The notes beneath the pieces were generated by a model. It saw only the letters and a program-made list of their open reading frames with translations. It had not been told where the DNA came from and searched no databases. A DNA stretch of 64,000 nt from Perognathus longimembris pacificus (lineage: Eukaryota; Chordata; Mammalia; Rodentia; Heteromyidae), in assembly GCF_023159225.1 (NCBI RefSeq), contig NC_063168.1, positions 45,580,562-45,644,561 of the forward strand, written 5' to 3'. The translations under genes were made by a program, and so were the position numbers. This document shows positions 11,175-22,294 of the stretch, piece by piece (position 1 is the stretch's first letter; each line of letters starts with the position of its first letter).

Positions 11175-12825
11175 AGTCTCACACCCATGGCCCAATGGGC
11201 TCCATGTGTTGAACAGACTCCAGAGCAAGACAGGTTGGGTTCAACATCTAGCTCCATCTATTGTTTCCACAATAAGAAAACGATCCATTGTGTGTGAAGA
11301 CTTTAAAAATTGATTTGGTCCCAAAGTAACCTGAGTCTGGAGACTGACTTCTCTCCTAGCTGGTTTCTTACTAGCCCTAGTTACAAGTCTGGCAAGGTGG
11401 GTGGATTGGCGGATTGGATGACATACAACAGTCAAGACAGCTTCTCCCTTTGGAGTTTCCACTCAAGCAGGAAAAAGACAAACAGAAGCTGCAAACCCCA
11501 CTGACTGGAAGCAACTGGTTGATTTATTGTACTTCAGATGTGGTGGACTGGGTCAGTTCTCCGTTTTAACCACAATGAACAGTTAGGAAATGGGATTTCA
11601 GTCCAGGCTAAAAGCAACTTCAAAACAAGTACTGTATTATTTATTTATTTATTTATTTCATTTCTGTCAAAAGATAAAATTACAATAAATATGGTTAATT
11701 GGTCCAATTTACTTTTATTTCAGATTCATGATTTGGGGTAATAGGTCACCTAAAAATGTTTTTTTTTTTTTTTTAAAGCTGTCCTGATGAATTGAGCACT
11801 GGTCATGATACAGGCAAAATGGGGTGAAAGAAAGAAGAATCTGGAAGAAAAATAGATCGGTTAGTATCAGGGCTCAGAAAACAACACCCCAAAGGACAGC
11901 ACAATGGCATGCTGAGTTCTTTGAGTGAAAGGAAATTGGAATGAAAGCCATAGAGGCTGCCTCAGAACTAATATAGCTCCCTTGTTTCTTCCCCAAGTAC
12001 ACAGAAGACTTTGTCTCTGACATTCCCTTGTCTGAAGGAAGGAACTTCTAACAGGAATGTAATGGTCTTGGATTCCCTCCCTGACATCTCATTAACCAGG
12101 GGAGATTAATCATGAGAGGTGTGGTAATGACCAAACCTGCTCAGAGAGAGACTTCATCTGTTTTCCTCAGGTCTGTTCCTGAAGTGACTTTTTATGTAGC
12201 AAGACAGCCTTTGTTCGCAGGTAATTCTGCCCTTTACACAAATTGTTACCACCACCACCACCACTTCCCCTCTCCCCCAGAAGCCAAGGGAATCTTGCTT
12301 CAACCTATTGCCTATTCTTTCAGCATAATCATCTTCACCAAAAATTATTTATTTCTCCTCTAAAATGCCCTCTAAAATCCTCCCTAGTTCCTCTCCCACT
12401 ATGGAGAGGACTTTAAACCTCAGTCAGCTTGCCCTCTGCTTCATGTGGCTTCTGTGCACAAGTGCATATTGATAAACTTGTACAGCTTTTCTCCTGTTGA
12501 TCTGTTTACTGTCAGCATATTTTGGCAGATTAATTGTTAAGCCTTTAAGAGTGAAAGGTTCTCATCCCTGTATGTTGAATCGTGTTATTTCAAGTTACTT
12601 TCCCTGTAAGGGTGAAAGCATAGGGAACTTCTTTATTCTGTCAGCCAAACATGACCTTTTTGGGAAATGGTTATCTTTTCATTCCCCATTTCTTCTTTCC
12701 TTGTTTTTCTATTTTTTTTTAATAAAACAATTCGCAGTTTGGTGATGAGCAACTGCCTGATTCCTTTGGGTCCTAGTAGAGAAGCCCAGACTAAATAGAT
12801 TGTCTCCTATACATTTTAACATTTT
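11175..12825. other. Unique noncoding stretch
   Basis: No gene or clear repeat. Contains (TTTA)n at 11640-11658, a T-run at 11759-11774 and a (CCA)n tract near 12250. Confidence 0.5.
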
Positions 12826-12829
12826 TTTC

Positions 12830-13010
12830 TTAAAACTCATTAACCTAACAGTCACTTTTAATTAAAGCACACCGTTCAGTAGTTTTTGCTGTATATACAA
12901 TATTGTGAAAACATCACCACTATCTAATTCCAGAACATTTGTGCTACACCTAAAAGAAACTTTGTACCTGCCACCAACCTACACCCCAAATTTCTAACTC
13001 CTTACTGTCC
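12830..13010 (-). mobile_element. Old L1 (L1M-type) 3' region, antisense, first part
   Basis: Text such as 'gaaaacatcaccactatctaattccag' (given in part) followed by a 'gaaactttgtacc' stretch is the reverse complement of the familiar 3' region of ancient mammalian L1. It continues at about 14180 after an insertion. Confidence 0.6.
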
Positions 13011-13013
13011 TAC

Positions 13014-14170
13014 TGTCACCAAGAAGAGGTTTGAAAAGAGAAGAATCCTCAGTAACAGAATAGACACTTGACCCAGTTTCTCATTTACCCTCTGTTCTGA
13101 AGCTCTTGGATTCAATGACAAAAAGAATTTCAAGGTGATTCACAAAATGAACTTATAAAATAAGAAAACAGCAAAGATTTATTTCTTAGAGCAAAATAAG
13201 ACAAGGGAAAAAAGAGCACCTCCCAGCATGCGGAGCTCCAACATCCAGAGGTTGAAAACGAAGAGGCTCATTCAGGTGGTCTTCATCCCAAGAGTACTGA
13301 TACCCTCAAAGCAGTAGGATTTCTGTTGAAACATTTTCTACGTAAGAGCGAGCCTGGAAACCTTCAATAATTCTGTTAAACTGCTGTTTTGCTGTGGTTA
13401 CCCAAACACTGGGTCTAGGGAGACTTTATAAGCAGCAGGCCTTGTGACATGGGCATCAGTTTCTTGTGACCTTACACATTCCTCTGTGGTCAAAGAACTG
13501 CCTTTTATCATCAGACCAAACTACCCATCTAAGGAAAACTGGAATGTGTTGGGAGGAATGCATGCTTTTGAGTGCTTCAATGATTAATTCAACTTTTGCT
13601 GCTCTAGTGATTTTTTTAAAATCTCAGCTCCCAACTGTGGCTTATTTTCAGATGTTTTTGGGTTTTTCATTTCCCTGACACCCTGTCCTATCCATCCTGC
13701 TTTGGCATTGGCTGCATTTTGTAGAAAGATGCTGCTTGCTAGATACTAATTCCTTACAGCCTCCCAGCCACAGAAGAGGACTCCAGATTGGCTTCATGGG
13801 GTTCGAAGGCCATATTGACACTCCAGACGACCTTAAACTTATTTAAAAATCTCCTTGTAATGATTTAAAACACACCCATTGGCACTATGAGAGATCCAAC
13901 CATGCCCAAATTAGGAAAGAAAAGAGATGGCAGCCTGACTCCTGGAAGCCTCCTCCCTTTTTCATGAAAAGCTCTGATAATATCTTGTGTATCACACCCC
14001 TGCATAACCAGATGTAGTAACAACTCAGACTACAGAGCTCCTCAGAGAGAGTGAGCTCTCCTGCTCCAGTCTTTGGCCAATAGAATACAGTTCCCTGCCA
14101 GCTCTTGGAACTACTTGGTTATTAGCCAATGGTATTGAGTAAGAAAAGAGCCCATATATTCAGTAAGATA
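13014..14170 (-). mobile_element. LTR-like insertion (about 1.15 kb) splitting an old antisense L1
   Basis: An old L1 3' region on the minus strand is interrupted: it reads up to about 13010 and resumes at about 14180. The intervening DNA on the minus strand has a TATAAAG motif near 13428 and an AATAAA near 13175, consistent with an LTR in antisense. TGTCAC at 13014 and GTGACA at 13444 could be inverted ends of a shorter 436-bp element, but I found no matching target duplication. The segment may be composite, and family and exact limits are unresolved. Confidence 0.35.
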
Positions 14171-14179
14171 GCTTCTAGT

Positions 14180-14275
14180 CCCCCCTGCCCCTTCTCCCTG
14201 GACTCTGGATTTACCTACTCTAGAAATTTCATATAAATAGGAGTGTGTGCTTTTCCTGTCATCATTTCTTGAGCC
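14180..14275 (-). mobile_element. Old L1 (L1M-type) 3' region, antisense, second part
   Basis: 'ctggatttacctactctag' and 'atttcatataaatagg' continue the same antisense L1 that stops at about 13010, so the two pieces were once contiguous. Confidence 0.55.
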
Positions 14276-15032
14276 ATGGGCAAATATTACATAAATGTCT
14301 ACTCTTGGGAAATCAGGTAGAGAGTTAATGATGTCCTAGCATTTCTGTTGCTATGTGGAGAATGTAAAAGTCATCTTCTAGGGATGACAAGGAATGAGCA
14401 TTCCAGGAAAGAGGAATAGAGATACCATATTATTTGGGGAAGGTGCAGAAGTTCTCTGGAGTGTAGCATCAGGTGTGGGGGTAGGACATAGGACATGGGA
14501 CATGGGAACAAGTTGATGAAGCAACAGTTAGGTCTGGTCAGAAATACCAGAGCCTTGGAGGCTTCTATAACAAGACTGAGATTCCTCTTCTAGGTTCTAG
14601 GAGCCAGCAGAGTGACACAGGCCAGGCACAGGTCGGTTGTGTGTTTCAGGGAAGAAATGGGAGGGTTGCTGAGAGAAGATTCTCAGATATTAAGCTACAC
14701 TGGTCCTGATGCACAGACCTAGGGATAGGACAAGGCAAACTTGTCCTTGCAGTGCCCTCTGTGTAGTGCACATGACTTCCTATTTGTCCTAGGTATTCCT
14801 ATGGAGGGTCAGGCCTCCCTCGACCTACAATGGTCTTCAGCTCTGCCTCTCACTGATGGCACATGTGGTTTGCTGTGCAAAGTTTCTCTCTGATACTCAC
14901 ACCCTCCTCCTGGCCTCCACCTATTCATCTTACCATACCAAGGTCATGTGTCTACACCCATCTCCCCAGAGCTATGCAGTCTGCCTTCATTGCTTCATTG
15001 CTTCAGTGACTATGGTCACTGTGTATGTGTGT

Positions 15033-15266
15033 GTGCTGAGACTGGGATTTGAACTCAAAGTATGGGCTTTGTCCCTTAGCTTTTTTGCTCGAGGCTGGTA
15101 TTCTACCACAGCTGGTATTCTACCACAGCTCCACTTCTAGCTTTTTGGTGGTTATTTGGACATTAGAGTCTCATGGATTTTCCTGCCTGGGCTGGCTTTG
15201 AACTGTTATCCTTAGAGCTCAGCTAGAGTAGCTAGGATTACAGCCATGAGCCAACAGTACCCAGCA
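15033..15266 (-). mobile_element. B1-Geo SINE, antisense
   Basis: Reversed composite, Geo then linker then B1 head. It contains a perfect 17-bp internal tandem duplication at 15095-15128. Confidence 0.72.
15095..15128 (+). repeat. 17-bp perfect tandem duplication
   Basis: CTGGTATTCTACCACAG occurs twice back to back inside a SINE. Confidence 0.95.
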
Positions 15267-15270
15267 ACTT

Positions 15271-15470
15271 TTTTTTTTCTTTTTTTTGCAAGTCCTGGGC
15301 ATTGGACTCAGGGCCCTGGCTTCTTTTCTTTTGCTCAAGGCTAGCACTCTGCCACTTGAGCCACAGGGCCACTTCTGGCTGTTTTCTATATACATGGTGC
15401 TGGGGAATTGACCCCAGGGCTTCATGTATATGAGGCAAGCACTATTGCCACTAGGCCATATCCCCAGCCC
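15271..15470 (-). mobile_element. IDL-Geo SINE, antisense, at the head of a B1-Geo SINE
   Basis: A full dimer in reverse. It is flanked by CAGTACCCAGCAACTT (15255-15270) and CAGTATCCAGCAACTT (15471-15486), 15 of 16 identical. The target is the 5' edge of the antisense B1-Geo at 15033-15266. Confidence 0.85.
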
Positions 15471-15799
15471 CAGTATCCAGCAACTTTCATGTACTTAAAT
15501 AATTATCAGGCCTGAAGTTCATTGACAGCAAGAACCAAGTCGTTTTTGCCTCTTGTAAACAGCATGGAGCAACATATGTGGCCTGTAATTGGTGTCCCAT
15601 TTAGAAAAATTAAAAATGAGCAAAGGAAACTAAAACATTTTCAGTGGCGCAGCCTAGGCCTACCACCACATAAAATCTGCTCATAAGGAATGCCAGGGAG
15701 GCGGCAGCTCCCAGGGGACCCTGCTAGTGCTTCACAGGCTTAAGATCCTCAAGTCAGGGTATATTATGTTTTCTACATATAACATAATAAGGACACTTA

Positions 15800-16014
15800 C
15801 TTGTTTTGTTTTGTTTTTTTTTTGCCAGCCCTGGAGCTTGAACTCAGGGCTTGAGCACTGTCCCTGGCTTCTTTTTGCTCAAGGCTAGCAGTCTACCACT
15901 TGAGCCACAGCACCACTTCCGGCTTTTTCTATATATATGGTGCTAAGAAATTGAACCCAGGGCTTCATGTATAGGAAGCAAGCACTTTACCACTAGGCCA
16001 TATTCTCAGCCCTG
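15800..16014 (-). mobile_element. IDL-Geo SINE, antisense
   Basis: A T-rich tail, Geo half and ID-like head in reverse. The 10-bp duplication AGGACACTTA flanks it (15790-15799, 16015-16024). Confidence 0.85.
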
Positions 16015-16029
16015 AGGACACTTATAATG

Positions 16030-17700
16030 ACAGGCCCCTCCCACATTGCAATTGTGTCCGAGAGAGAATGTATTCAGTACTTTTCTTTCTGCTCAGCATG
16101 CTGACAAAGACTTGAGTTTTCCCAGCAAACCTTTCAGGAGCTGGACCCTCCATTCGCTGTATGTATGGCCCCTCATCTCTCCACCCAGAAATCCTTCTAT
16201 GAGGGAGATGCTATGTACTGCACAGAGGGCTCTGCACATTCACTAAGGGCCCTAGGGGGAGCAGGAAAGAAACCCAGGTGGGAAGGCAGAACCACTGGGA
16301 GACAAAATGAAGTTGACCAGCCCAGAGGGAGTTAGAGATTGCAGATATGCCACAGGGTGAATGCTTCTCATCCCTCTCTGGGTTTTACCATCCCCAAAGA
16401 CACTCCCTACCCTCCTTCCAACCTAGGCATTATGACAGAGGCAATCAGTATTGACTTAGGACCCTGAGTAGCACCATGCCTGGCACAGAGCAATGGTCTG
16501 GAGGGAGAAGTAAAGAGGGAGGCAGAAGACCATCCTCATATGTTCAGCTTTAAAGTTGACCTTCCAGCCTCAGGAACATTCTTGGCCCTAAGAGCCCTAC
16601 AGATTCAGGTGGCCCTGGGGAAGTTATATCCAAGGTATATCTCTTCCCTACTCCACCTCACTCATCTCCACCATTTCTACCCCTGTAGCCACCATCTCCA
16701 TTGTATGCCCCTCCTCTAGCTTCCACATCCTCAAGGCTCACTTCTAGGCCAGCCCCAGTTTCCTTCTGCATTATAAATGTTCTGTGCAATCTCTCTCTCT
16801 CAAAATAGGAGTTTTTGTTGTCATTGAATGAACTGATCTCTTGTCTTTTCATGTTTCACAACCCACAGCTAAGTTGATCAGATGAAGAATGATTTGCTTA
16901 CAAGGATTGCTTTCACAATTTCTATCCACAGTCCAGTGCTGCTTCCATTCTTTCTCTTCAAGGGGCCTCATCGCCCCTCCCTTTTTAAGAAAAGCTTCCC
17001 AATAAAATAAGTGTCCTAACTCCTCTAAAGGATCAGTCCAATACTGCTAGACCTCCAACTCTTTTTAACACTTTGATGTTAGCTAGAGCAATCCCAAAGG
17101 TGCTTTCTCCTGTGCTCAGCATTCTGGCTTTGTTTTTGCTCTAGGAAAAAAAATAAAGAAATGGAAGTTATTGACATTTCATTTCTCCTGGTTACAAGAC
17201 CATGGAGAAGTTTAGTGGGGACAATGCATAATAAGATCACAGGAGAGAAGACACTTGAGAGAAGGGAGGTTGGACAATAACAGGACACTTAAAGCAAATG
17301 GAACAAATAGGCCTGGTGAGTCTAAATTTCCATCTCATGCTGATTTCAAGTGATCTTTTGAGCATTCAGAATATTCAATTAGTAAAAGAGATTTGAGCAA
17401 CTGTGGATCAAATACCTGAAGTTAATTCTCTCCTGTTAAAGAATAGAGATTATTTCAACAGCTTCCTCCTTTACACTGTAGCTTTGATCTCCAAAGAGAC
17501 CTTCTGATTCAATATGGCAGCTAAAGGATAAAAGGACCACTTTTCCAGTGGAATTTAGATTCCTTTATGTAGCCTTCCTGGAAGTCTTATGCAATATTTT
17601 GCTAGGCCTTAAAAATACAATCTCCTTTGTTGAATGGCAAATCCTTTGTGCAACTACTTAAAGATTTTTTTTTAAGATTTTCATTTTAAAAAAAAATCTA
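16030..17700. other. Unique noncoding stretch
   Basis: Nothing recognised beyond short homopurine or homopyrimidine runs. Confidence 0.5.
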
Positions 17701-17701
17701 G

Positions 17702-17790
17702 TGGCTGGGTGGCAGGCAAGGAATGCACTTGGTATGTGCAAAACCTTGGGGTCAATGTCTAGCATCAAAACAGAAATAAAATAAATACAG
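17702..17790 (+). mobile_element. Diverged ID-like monomer
   Basis: A 'ggctgggtggcagg' start, 'aaccttggggtcaatgtcta' as a decayed B box, and an A-rich tail. Confidence 0.4.
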
Positions 17791-17839
17791 TTCCATCTAA
17801 CTATGGGGGAGAGAGGGAATTAGGGATTTGTTCTGGTTG

Positions 17840-18052
17840 GTTTTTGTGCCACTACTCAGGGTTAAACACAAGATCTGGGCTCTCTCCCTTAGCTTTTTTG
17901 CTCTATGCTGACACTCTACTACTTGAGTCACACTTCCACTTCTGGCTCTTTATTGGTTAACAGAGACAGGCATCTCACTGCCCACAACCAAGATCTTCAG
18001 ATCTCACTCTCCTGAGTAGCTAGGATTACAGGTGTAAACAGCTGGCTTCCAG
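17840..18052 (-). mobile_element. B1-Geo SINE, antisense
   Basis: Reversed composite: 'gcttttttgctctatgctga' (Geo), 'tattggttaacagagacagg' (linker), 'cctgagtagctaggattaca' (B1 head). Confidence 0.7.
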
Positions 18053-18539
18053 CTTGGAAAATAGGGTTTTTTAGTGGAAGTCACTGATATCCAGATAAAA
18101 TGAGCACCTTCTTGCTGAGAAACAGGTAGAATATGCATTGGCATAGGAATTAGTGGTCTCATTAAGAAGCCAAATCCAGTCATTTCCTGATATTTTAATG
18201 GGAAAGTGTAGGAAGAAACGGACAAGGAGAAGGAAGCAAAGGGAGTCTTAAGAAAAATATCTAGCAATATCTGCCAAGGAGACTCAGCTAAAACTTTATG
18301 TGGGAGGATATCAGGCAAATAGATGATATTTTATATAGAATTATTGGCATGATCTACCCCAAATCCTTTAAAAGAGCGCTTATATGTAGTAGGCATTCAA
18401 CTGGTAGGTTTAAATTACAATATTTGAGATGTTTCTGAATGTTCTATGTTATGCTAAATGTGAAAAAAAATGGTGGTACTGGTGTTGAAATAGCCTTGTA
18501 CTTGTTCTACAACTTGTGTCACATTTGCAGCCCCTTTTG

Positions 18540-18738
18540 TTTTATTTATTTTTAATAGAGTCTTGCTTTTTGCCTGTTCTGGACCATGGTCCTCCTTTAA
18601 ACTTCCTGAATAATTGAGATGACAGCTTGAAATAGGATCTTCCTAACTTTTTTTCCCTAGATGTCCTTGAACTGTGATCCTACTGATTTCTGCCTCTCTT
18701 GTAACTAGGATTATAGGCATGAGTCATTCATCTGGCTT
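18540..18738 (-). mobile_element. Old B1-type SINE, antisense
   Basis: 'agagtcttgctttttgcctg' and 'aactaggattataggcatga' are reversed B1 landmarks; no Geo half is present. Confidence 0.5.
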
Positions 18739-18831
18739 AAAAATAATTTTAAAACTGTTAATTACCATGCATTAGTTGTATAGGGAAGTTTTCATTATGA
18801 CATTTTCATACATCAATACAATGTACCCCAT

Positions 18832-19070
18832 CCACCACACTCATGCCTGTAATCCTAGCTACTCAGAAGGCAGACATCTGAGGATCATGATTCAAAGCCA
18901 GCCTGGGCAAGAAAGTTTGTGAGACTCTTATCTCCAATTAACCACCGGAAAACTGGAAGTGGAGCTGTGGCCCAAAGTGGTAGAGCACTAGCCATAAGCA
19001 CCAAAGCTCCAGAATATTATCCAGGCCCTGAGTTCAAGCCCCATGACTGCCAAAGGAAAAAATAAAAAGT
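18832..19070 (+). mobile_element. B1-Geo SINE
   Basis: Complete composite in sense, ending 'ttcaagccccatgactgcc' and an A-rich tail. Confidence 0.75.
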
Positions 19071-19106
19071 AACTTTAAAGCAATATGTAAAATATGCTAT
19101 GATTTA

Positions 19107-19302
19107 GCCACGCACTGGTGGTTCATACCTATAATCCTAGCTACTCAGGAAACTGAGATCTAAGACTTTCATCTCTGATTAACTACCAAAAAAACAAGAA
19201 GTAAAGCTGTGGCTGAAGTGGAGTGCACTAGCCTAGAGCAGCAAGGTTCAGAGACAGTGCCCAGGCCCTGAGTTCAAGCCCTGGGACCAGAAAAAAAGAA
19301 AG
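19107..19302 (+). mobile_element. B1-Geo SINE, internally deleted
   Basis: The B1 head goes from 'gagatctaagac' straight to 'tttcatctctgatt', so about 40 bases are missing, then the Geo half and A-rich tail. It abuts the L1 that follows. Confidence 0.7.
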
Positions 19303-19304
19303 GG

Positions 19305-20755
19305 GGGATTCCCATGAAGAGAGTCTTGACTAGCAATACATCCAAACAAAGGTCTAATATCCAAAATATACAAGGAGCTCAAAAAATTAACACTCCAGTA
19401 AACCAATCAATCAATGGGCAAGGGAGTTTAAGAAAAAATTCTCAGAAGAAGATGAAGAAAGAATGGTGAATAGACATACAAGGAAATGCTCAACAACCCT
19501 AGCCATAAAGGAAATGCAAATCAAAACAACTTTGAGATTCCATATTATCCCCGTTAGATTGGCCATCATCAAGAATTTGAACAAGAATAAATTCGGGGGG
19601 GGGGGGATGTAGGGAAAAAGGAACCCTGTTACACTCTTGGTGGGAATGTAAACTAATACAACCACTCTGGAAAGCAGTTGGGAAGTTCCTCAAAAAACTA
19701 AACATAAAAGTTCTCTGTGACCCAGCCATACTACTCTTAGGCATCTACCCAGATCATTAAGAGTCAGGATATGGTAAAGGCACTTGCACATCCATGTCCA
19801 CTGTACTACTCACAGTAGCCAAGATATGGAAATAGCCCAGATGCTCTATAACAGATGAGTGGCTCAATAAAATGTGGTACATATACACAATCGAATTTTA
19901 CTCATCCATTATTAAGAACAAGGTTATATCATTTGCAGGAAAATTGATGGACCTAGAACAAATCATGCTAAGTGAGGTAAGCCAAGCTTAGAGAGAGAAA
20001 CAGTGCACATTTTCTCTCATATGTGGAAGCAATATCTAAAATATAACTACACATGATAATCTATACAGGACTCTCGGCATTCACACACAGTGAGAGTAAA
20101 GGATTTCTTAGTATGGAGACCATCTTCTCTGAACATTTAAAATACTATTTAGTGAAACAAATTCCAGGAAAGGAAAACACTAGGGCTTTTTTCTTTTTGG
20201 TTGCTTTTGTTTTTCTTTTCTTCTCTTTTCTTTTTTCTGGTTCTGTGGCTTAAACTCTGAGCTTGAATGCTGTCCCTGAGCTCCCTTTGCTCAAGGCTAC
20301 CACTCTACCATTTGAGCCACAGTACCACTTTGGGCTTTCTCTGTGATTAATTGGAGATGAGAGTCTCATGGACTTCCCTGCCTGGGCTGGCTTCAAACCA
20401 TGATCCTCAGACCTCAGCCTCCTGAGTAACTAGGATTACAGGTTTGAGCCACCAGCACCTAGCTGGTTGTTATTCTGGTTGGTGGTGGTGTTTGTTTTTG
20501 CTTTGTGTTTTTTAAAGTTTTTTTTTAAGGTGAGGTAGGGAGGAAGAGTAAAGAAATGCAATTATGCTATTCAATATACACTAGGTAAAAAATGGCCTAT
20601 GTAACTTGTAGGCAGAGATGGGAGGAGGAAACTGGGGGAAAGTGAAGGAAGGGTTGATATTGTCCAAATGAAGAAATGTATTCATTACCTGACATATGAA
20701 ATGGTAATCCTTCTGTACACCTCAATAGTAACAATAAAATTGTATTTTAAGAAAA
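19305..20755 (+). mobile_element. L1 3' end (ORF2 C-terminus remnant and 3'UTR), 5'-truncated, interrupted by a SINE
   Basis: From about 19330 the sequence follows the end of L1 ORF2 ('gaaatgcaaatcaaaacaac', 'ggtgggaatgtaaactaata', 'gtggtacatatacacaat') and its 3'UTR, ending with 'ctgtacacctcaatag' and AATAAA near 20730. An antisense B1-Geo SINE interrupts it at about 20226-20463. A run of ten or more G near 19590 and several stops break the reading frame, so it is dead. Confidence 0.75.
20226..20463 (-). mobile_element. B1-Geo SINE, antisense, inserted in an L1
   Basis: A complete reversed composite. A T-rich stretch on its left is its poly(A) tail. It separates two parts of the L1 3'UTR. 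Confidence 0.75.
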
Positions 20756-20766
20756 GAATGTACAAG

Positions 20767-20975
20767 GGGCTGGGGATATGGCCTAGTGGCAAGAGAGCTT
20801 GCCTCGTATACATGAGGCCCTGGGTTCGATTCCCCAGCACCACATATACAGAAAACGGCCAGAAGTGGCGCTGTGGCTCAAGTGGCAGAGTGCTAGCCTT
20901 GAGCAAAAAGGAAGCCAGGGACAGTGCTCAGGCCCTGAGTCCAAGGCCCAGGACGGCCAAAAAAAAAAAAAAGAA
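20767..20975 (+). mobile_element. IDL-Geo SINE with perfect 18-bp target duplication
   Basis: The left half is tRNA-Ala/ID-like, with A box 'tggcctagtggcaagag' and B box 'gggttcgattcccc'. The right half is the Geo monomer, ending in a poly(A) run. AAGAAAAGAATGTACAAG occurs at 20749-20766 and 20976-20993. The copy is little diverged and sits exactly in the A-rich tail of the L1 at 19305-20755, so it is younger than that L1. Confidence 0.9.
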
Positions 20976-21057
20976 AAGAAAAGAATGTACAAGAGGGCTC
21001 CCATAAACATATCTTGACAGAGAGGCCACAGCTTTCTGGACAGGAAGACTGGGGATT

Positions 21058-21295
21058 TTTTGTTTTTTGTTTGTCAGTCTTGGACTTGAACTCAGGGCCT
21101 GGGTGCTATTCCTGAGCTTTTCTGACCAAGGCTAGTGCTTCATCACTTTGAGCCACAGCACCACTATGTTTTTCTGGTGGTTAATTGGAGATAAGAGTTT
21201 CATTGACTTTCCTCCCTGGCCAGGCTTTGAACCAAGATCCTCAGATCTCACTCAGCCTCCTGAGTAGCTAAGGTTATAGGCGTGAGCCACCAGTA
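21058..21295 (-). mobile_element. B1-Geo SINE, antisense
   Basis: Complete reversed composite, 'cagtcttggacttgaactca' to 'ataggcgtgagccaccag'. Confidence 0.75.
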
Positions 21296-21619
21296 GATAA
21301 AACTGGTCTCCAGTGGCCTTGAGGCTCCTCTGCATCCTGTGATTCTGCCTTTCACTTCTAAATCCTTATAAACAAGGAGTTGTTAGCTGCTTCATTAGTC
21401 TACAAGCATCATGGTAACAGGAAGATGTATAGTGCATTCTTCCCACAGACAGATGTGGAAATTGGTCCTTGGTCCTGCTTCTCTTCTGCAAATACAACTA
21501 ATGCCTCACCAAGTAGCGATGCATGAGAAGAAACTGGAACCCTATCACAAAATTGCCTTCATCAAGTTCAATTCCTCTTATATGAGATATCTGACTCCCA
21601 CTTTGGAAAGAAAAAGAGC

Positions 21620-21830
21620 TCATCTTTCAATTTTTCAGTTCACTTTAATAAAATGCCAAATTCATCAAGAAACTGTAATAATGCTAAAATGCACATAGCA
21701 ACTGTGTCCCAGATGCATGACACAAATATTGACAGATTTGAAGGGAGCAGCAGACTGATTTACCCTAATAGTTGGAGACTTCAATATCCCACTTTCAATA
21801 ATGTCTATGTATGAGATAGAATGTCTAAGC
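21620..21830 (+). mobile_element. L1 ORF2 internal fragment (endonuclease region)
   Basis: 'aaattcatcaagaaactgta' through 'gttggagacttcaatatccc' corresponds to the part of ORF2 that encodes the end of the endonuclease domain (the GDFN segment). The frame is broken by several stops. It is too short to assign a subfamily. Confidence 0.5.
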
Positions 21831-22184
21831 ATGAGATAATAAGGATAAAGAGGAATATTCCTCTTGAAGTTGGTTGAATCTTTGCTTCAATTATCAGTTG
21901 GAAGAAGAGTAAGTCATTGTAAGTGCTCTTATGCACACTCTTGTATGTGATATTGTGTGTGTCTCTGCTCAATTGCACTTTTCCATGAAGCCCCACTTTG
22001 AGCACCAAGGCTGCCTAACCCTGTTGCCAAATTTTATATAGTTTCTGGGCAGTGGACTGATGAGACATCTAGTATTGTATCTTGTTCCACCCTGAAGCAT
22101 TTAGACTCTTGTCAGAGTCCAAGACTCCAGCTAGACTTCCTTTTCTTGGAATAATTTTATTTCAAGGGGCCTACCCCCCATGTC

Positions 22185-22290
22185 CTGTATCAATAGGATC
22201 TTGTTATAAAACCCAGCTTGGCCGTAAACTTGAGATCTTCCTATCTCTGCCTCCCAAGTGCTGGAGTTAAAGGCATGTCCACTACATCCA
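22185..22290 (-). mobile_element. B1 SINE, antisense
   Basis: 'ctctgcctcccaagtgctgg' with 'ttaaaggcatgtccactaca' is a reversed B1. It is the last SINE before the KCNK12 CpG island. Confidence 0.65.
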
Positions 22291-22294
22291 TCTT

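Noticed and set aside
19305..20180. L1 ORF2 C-terminal coding region
   Set aside because: Frame broken by stops and a G-run; a dead remnant, annotated as a mobile element only.
20767..20860. tRNA-like A and B boxes
   Set aside because: They belong to the ID-like head of a SINE derived from tRNA-Ala, not to a functional tRNA gene; no cloverleaf with an anticodon arm is intact.
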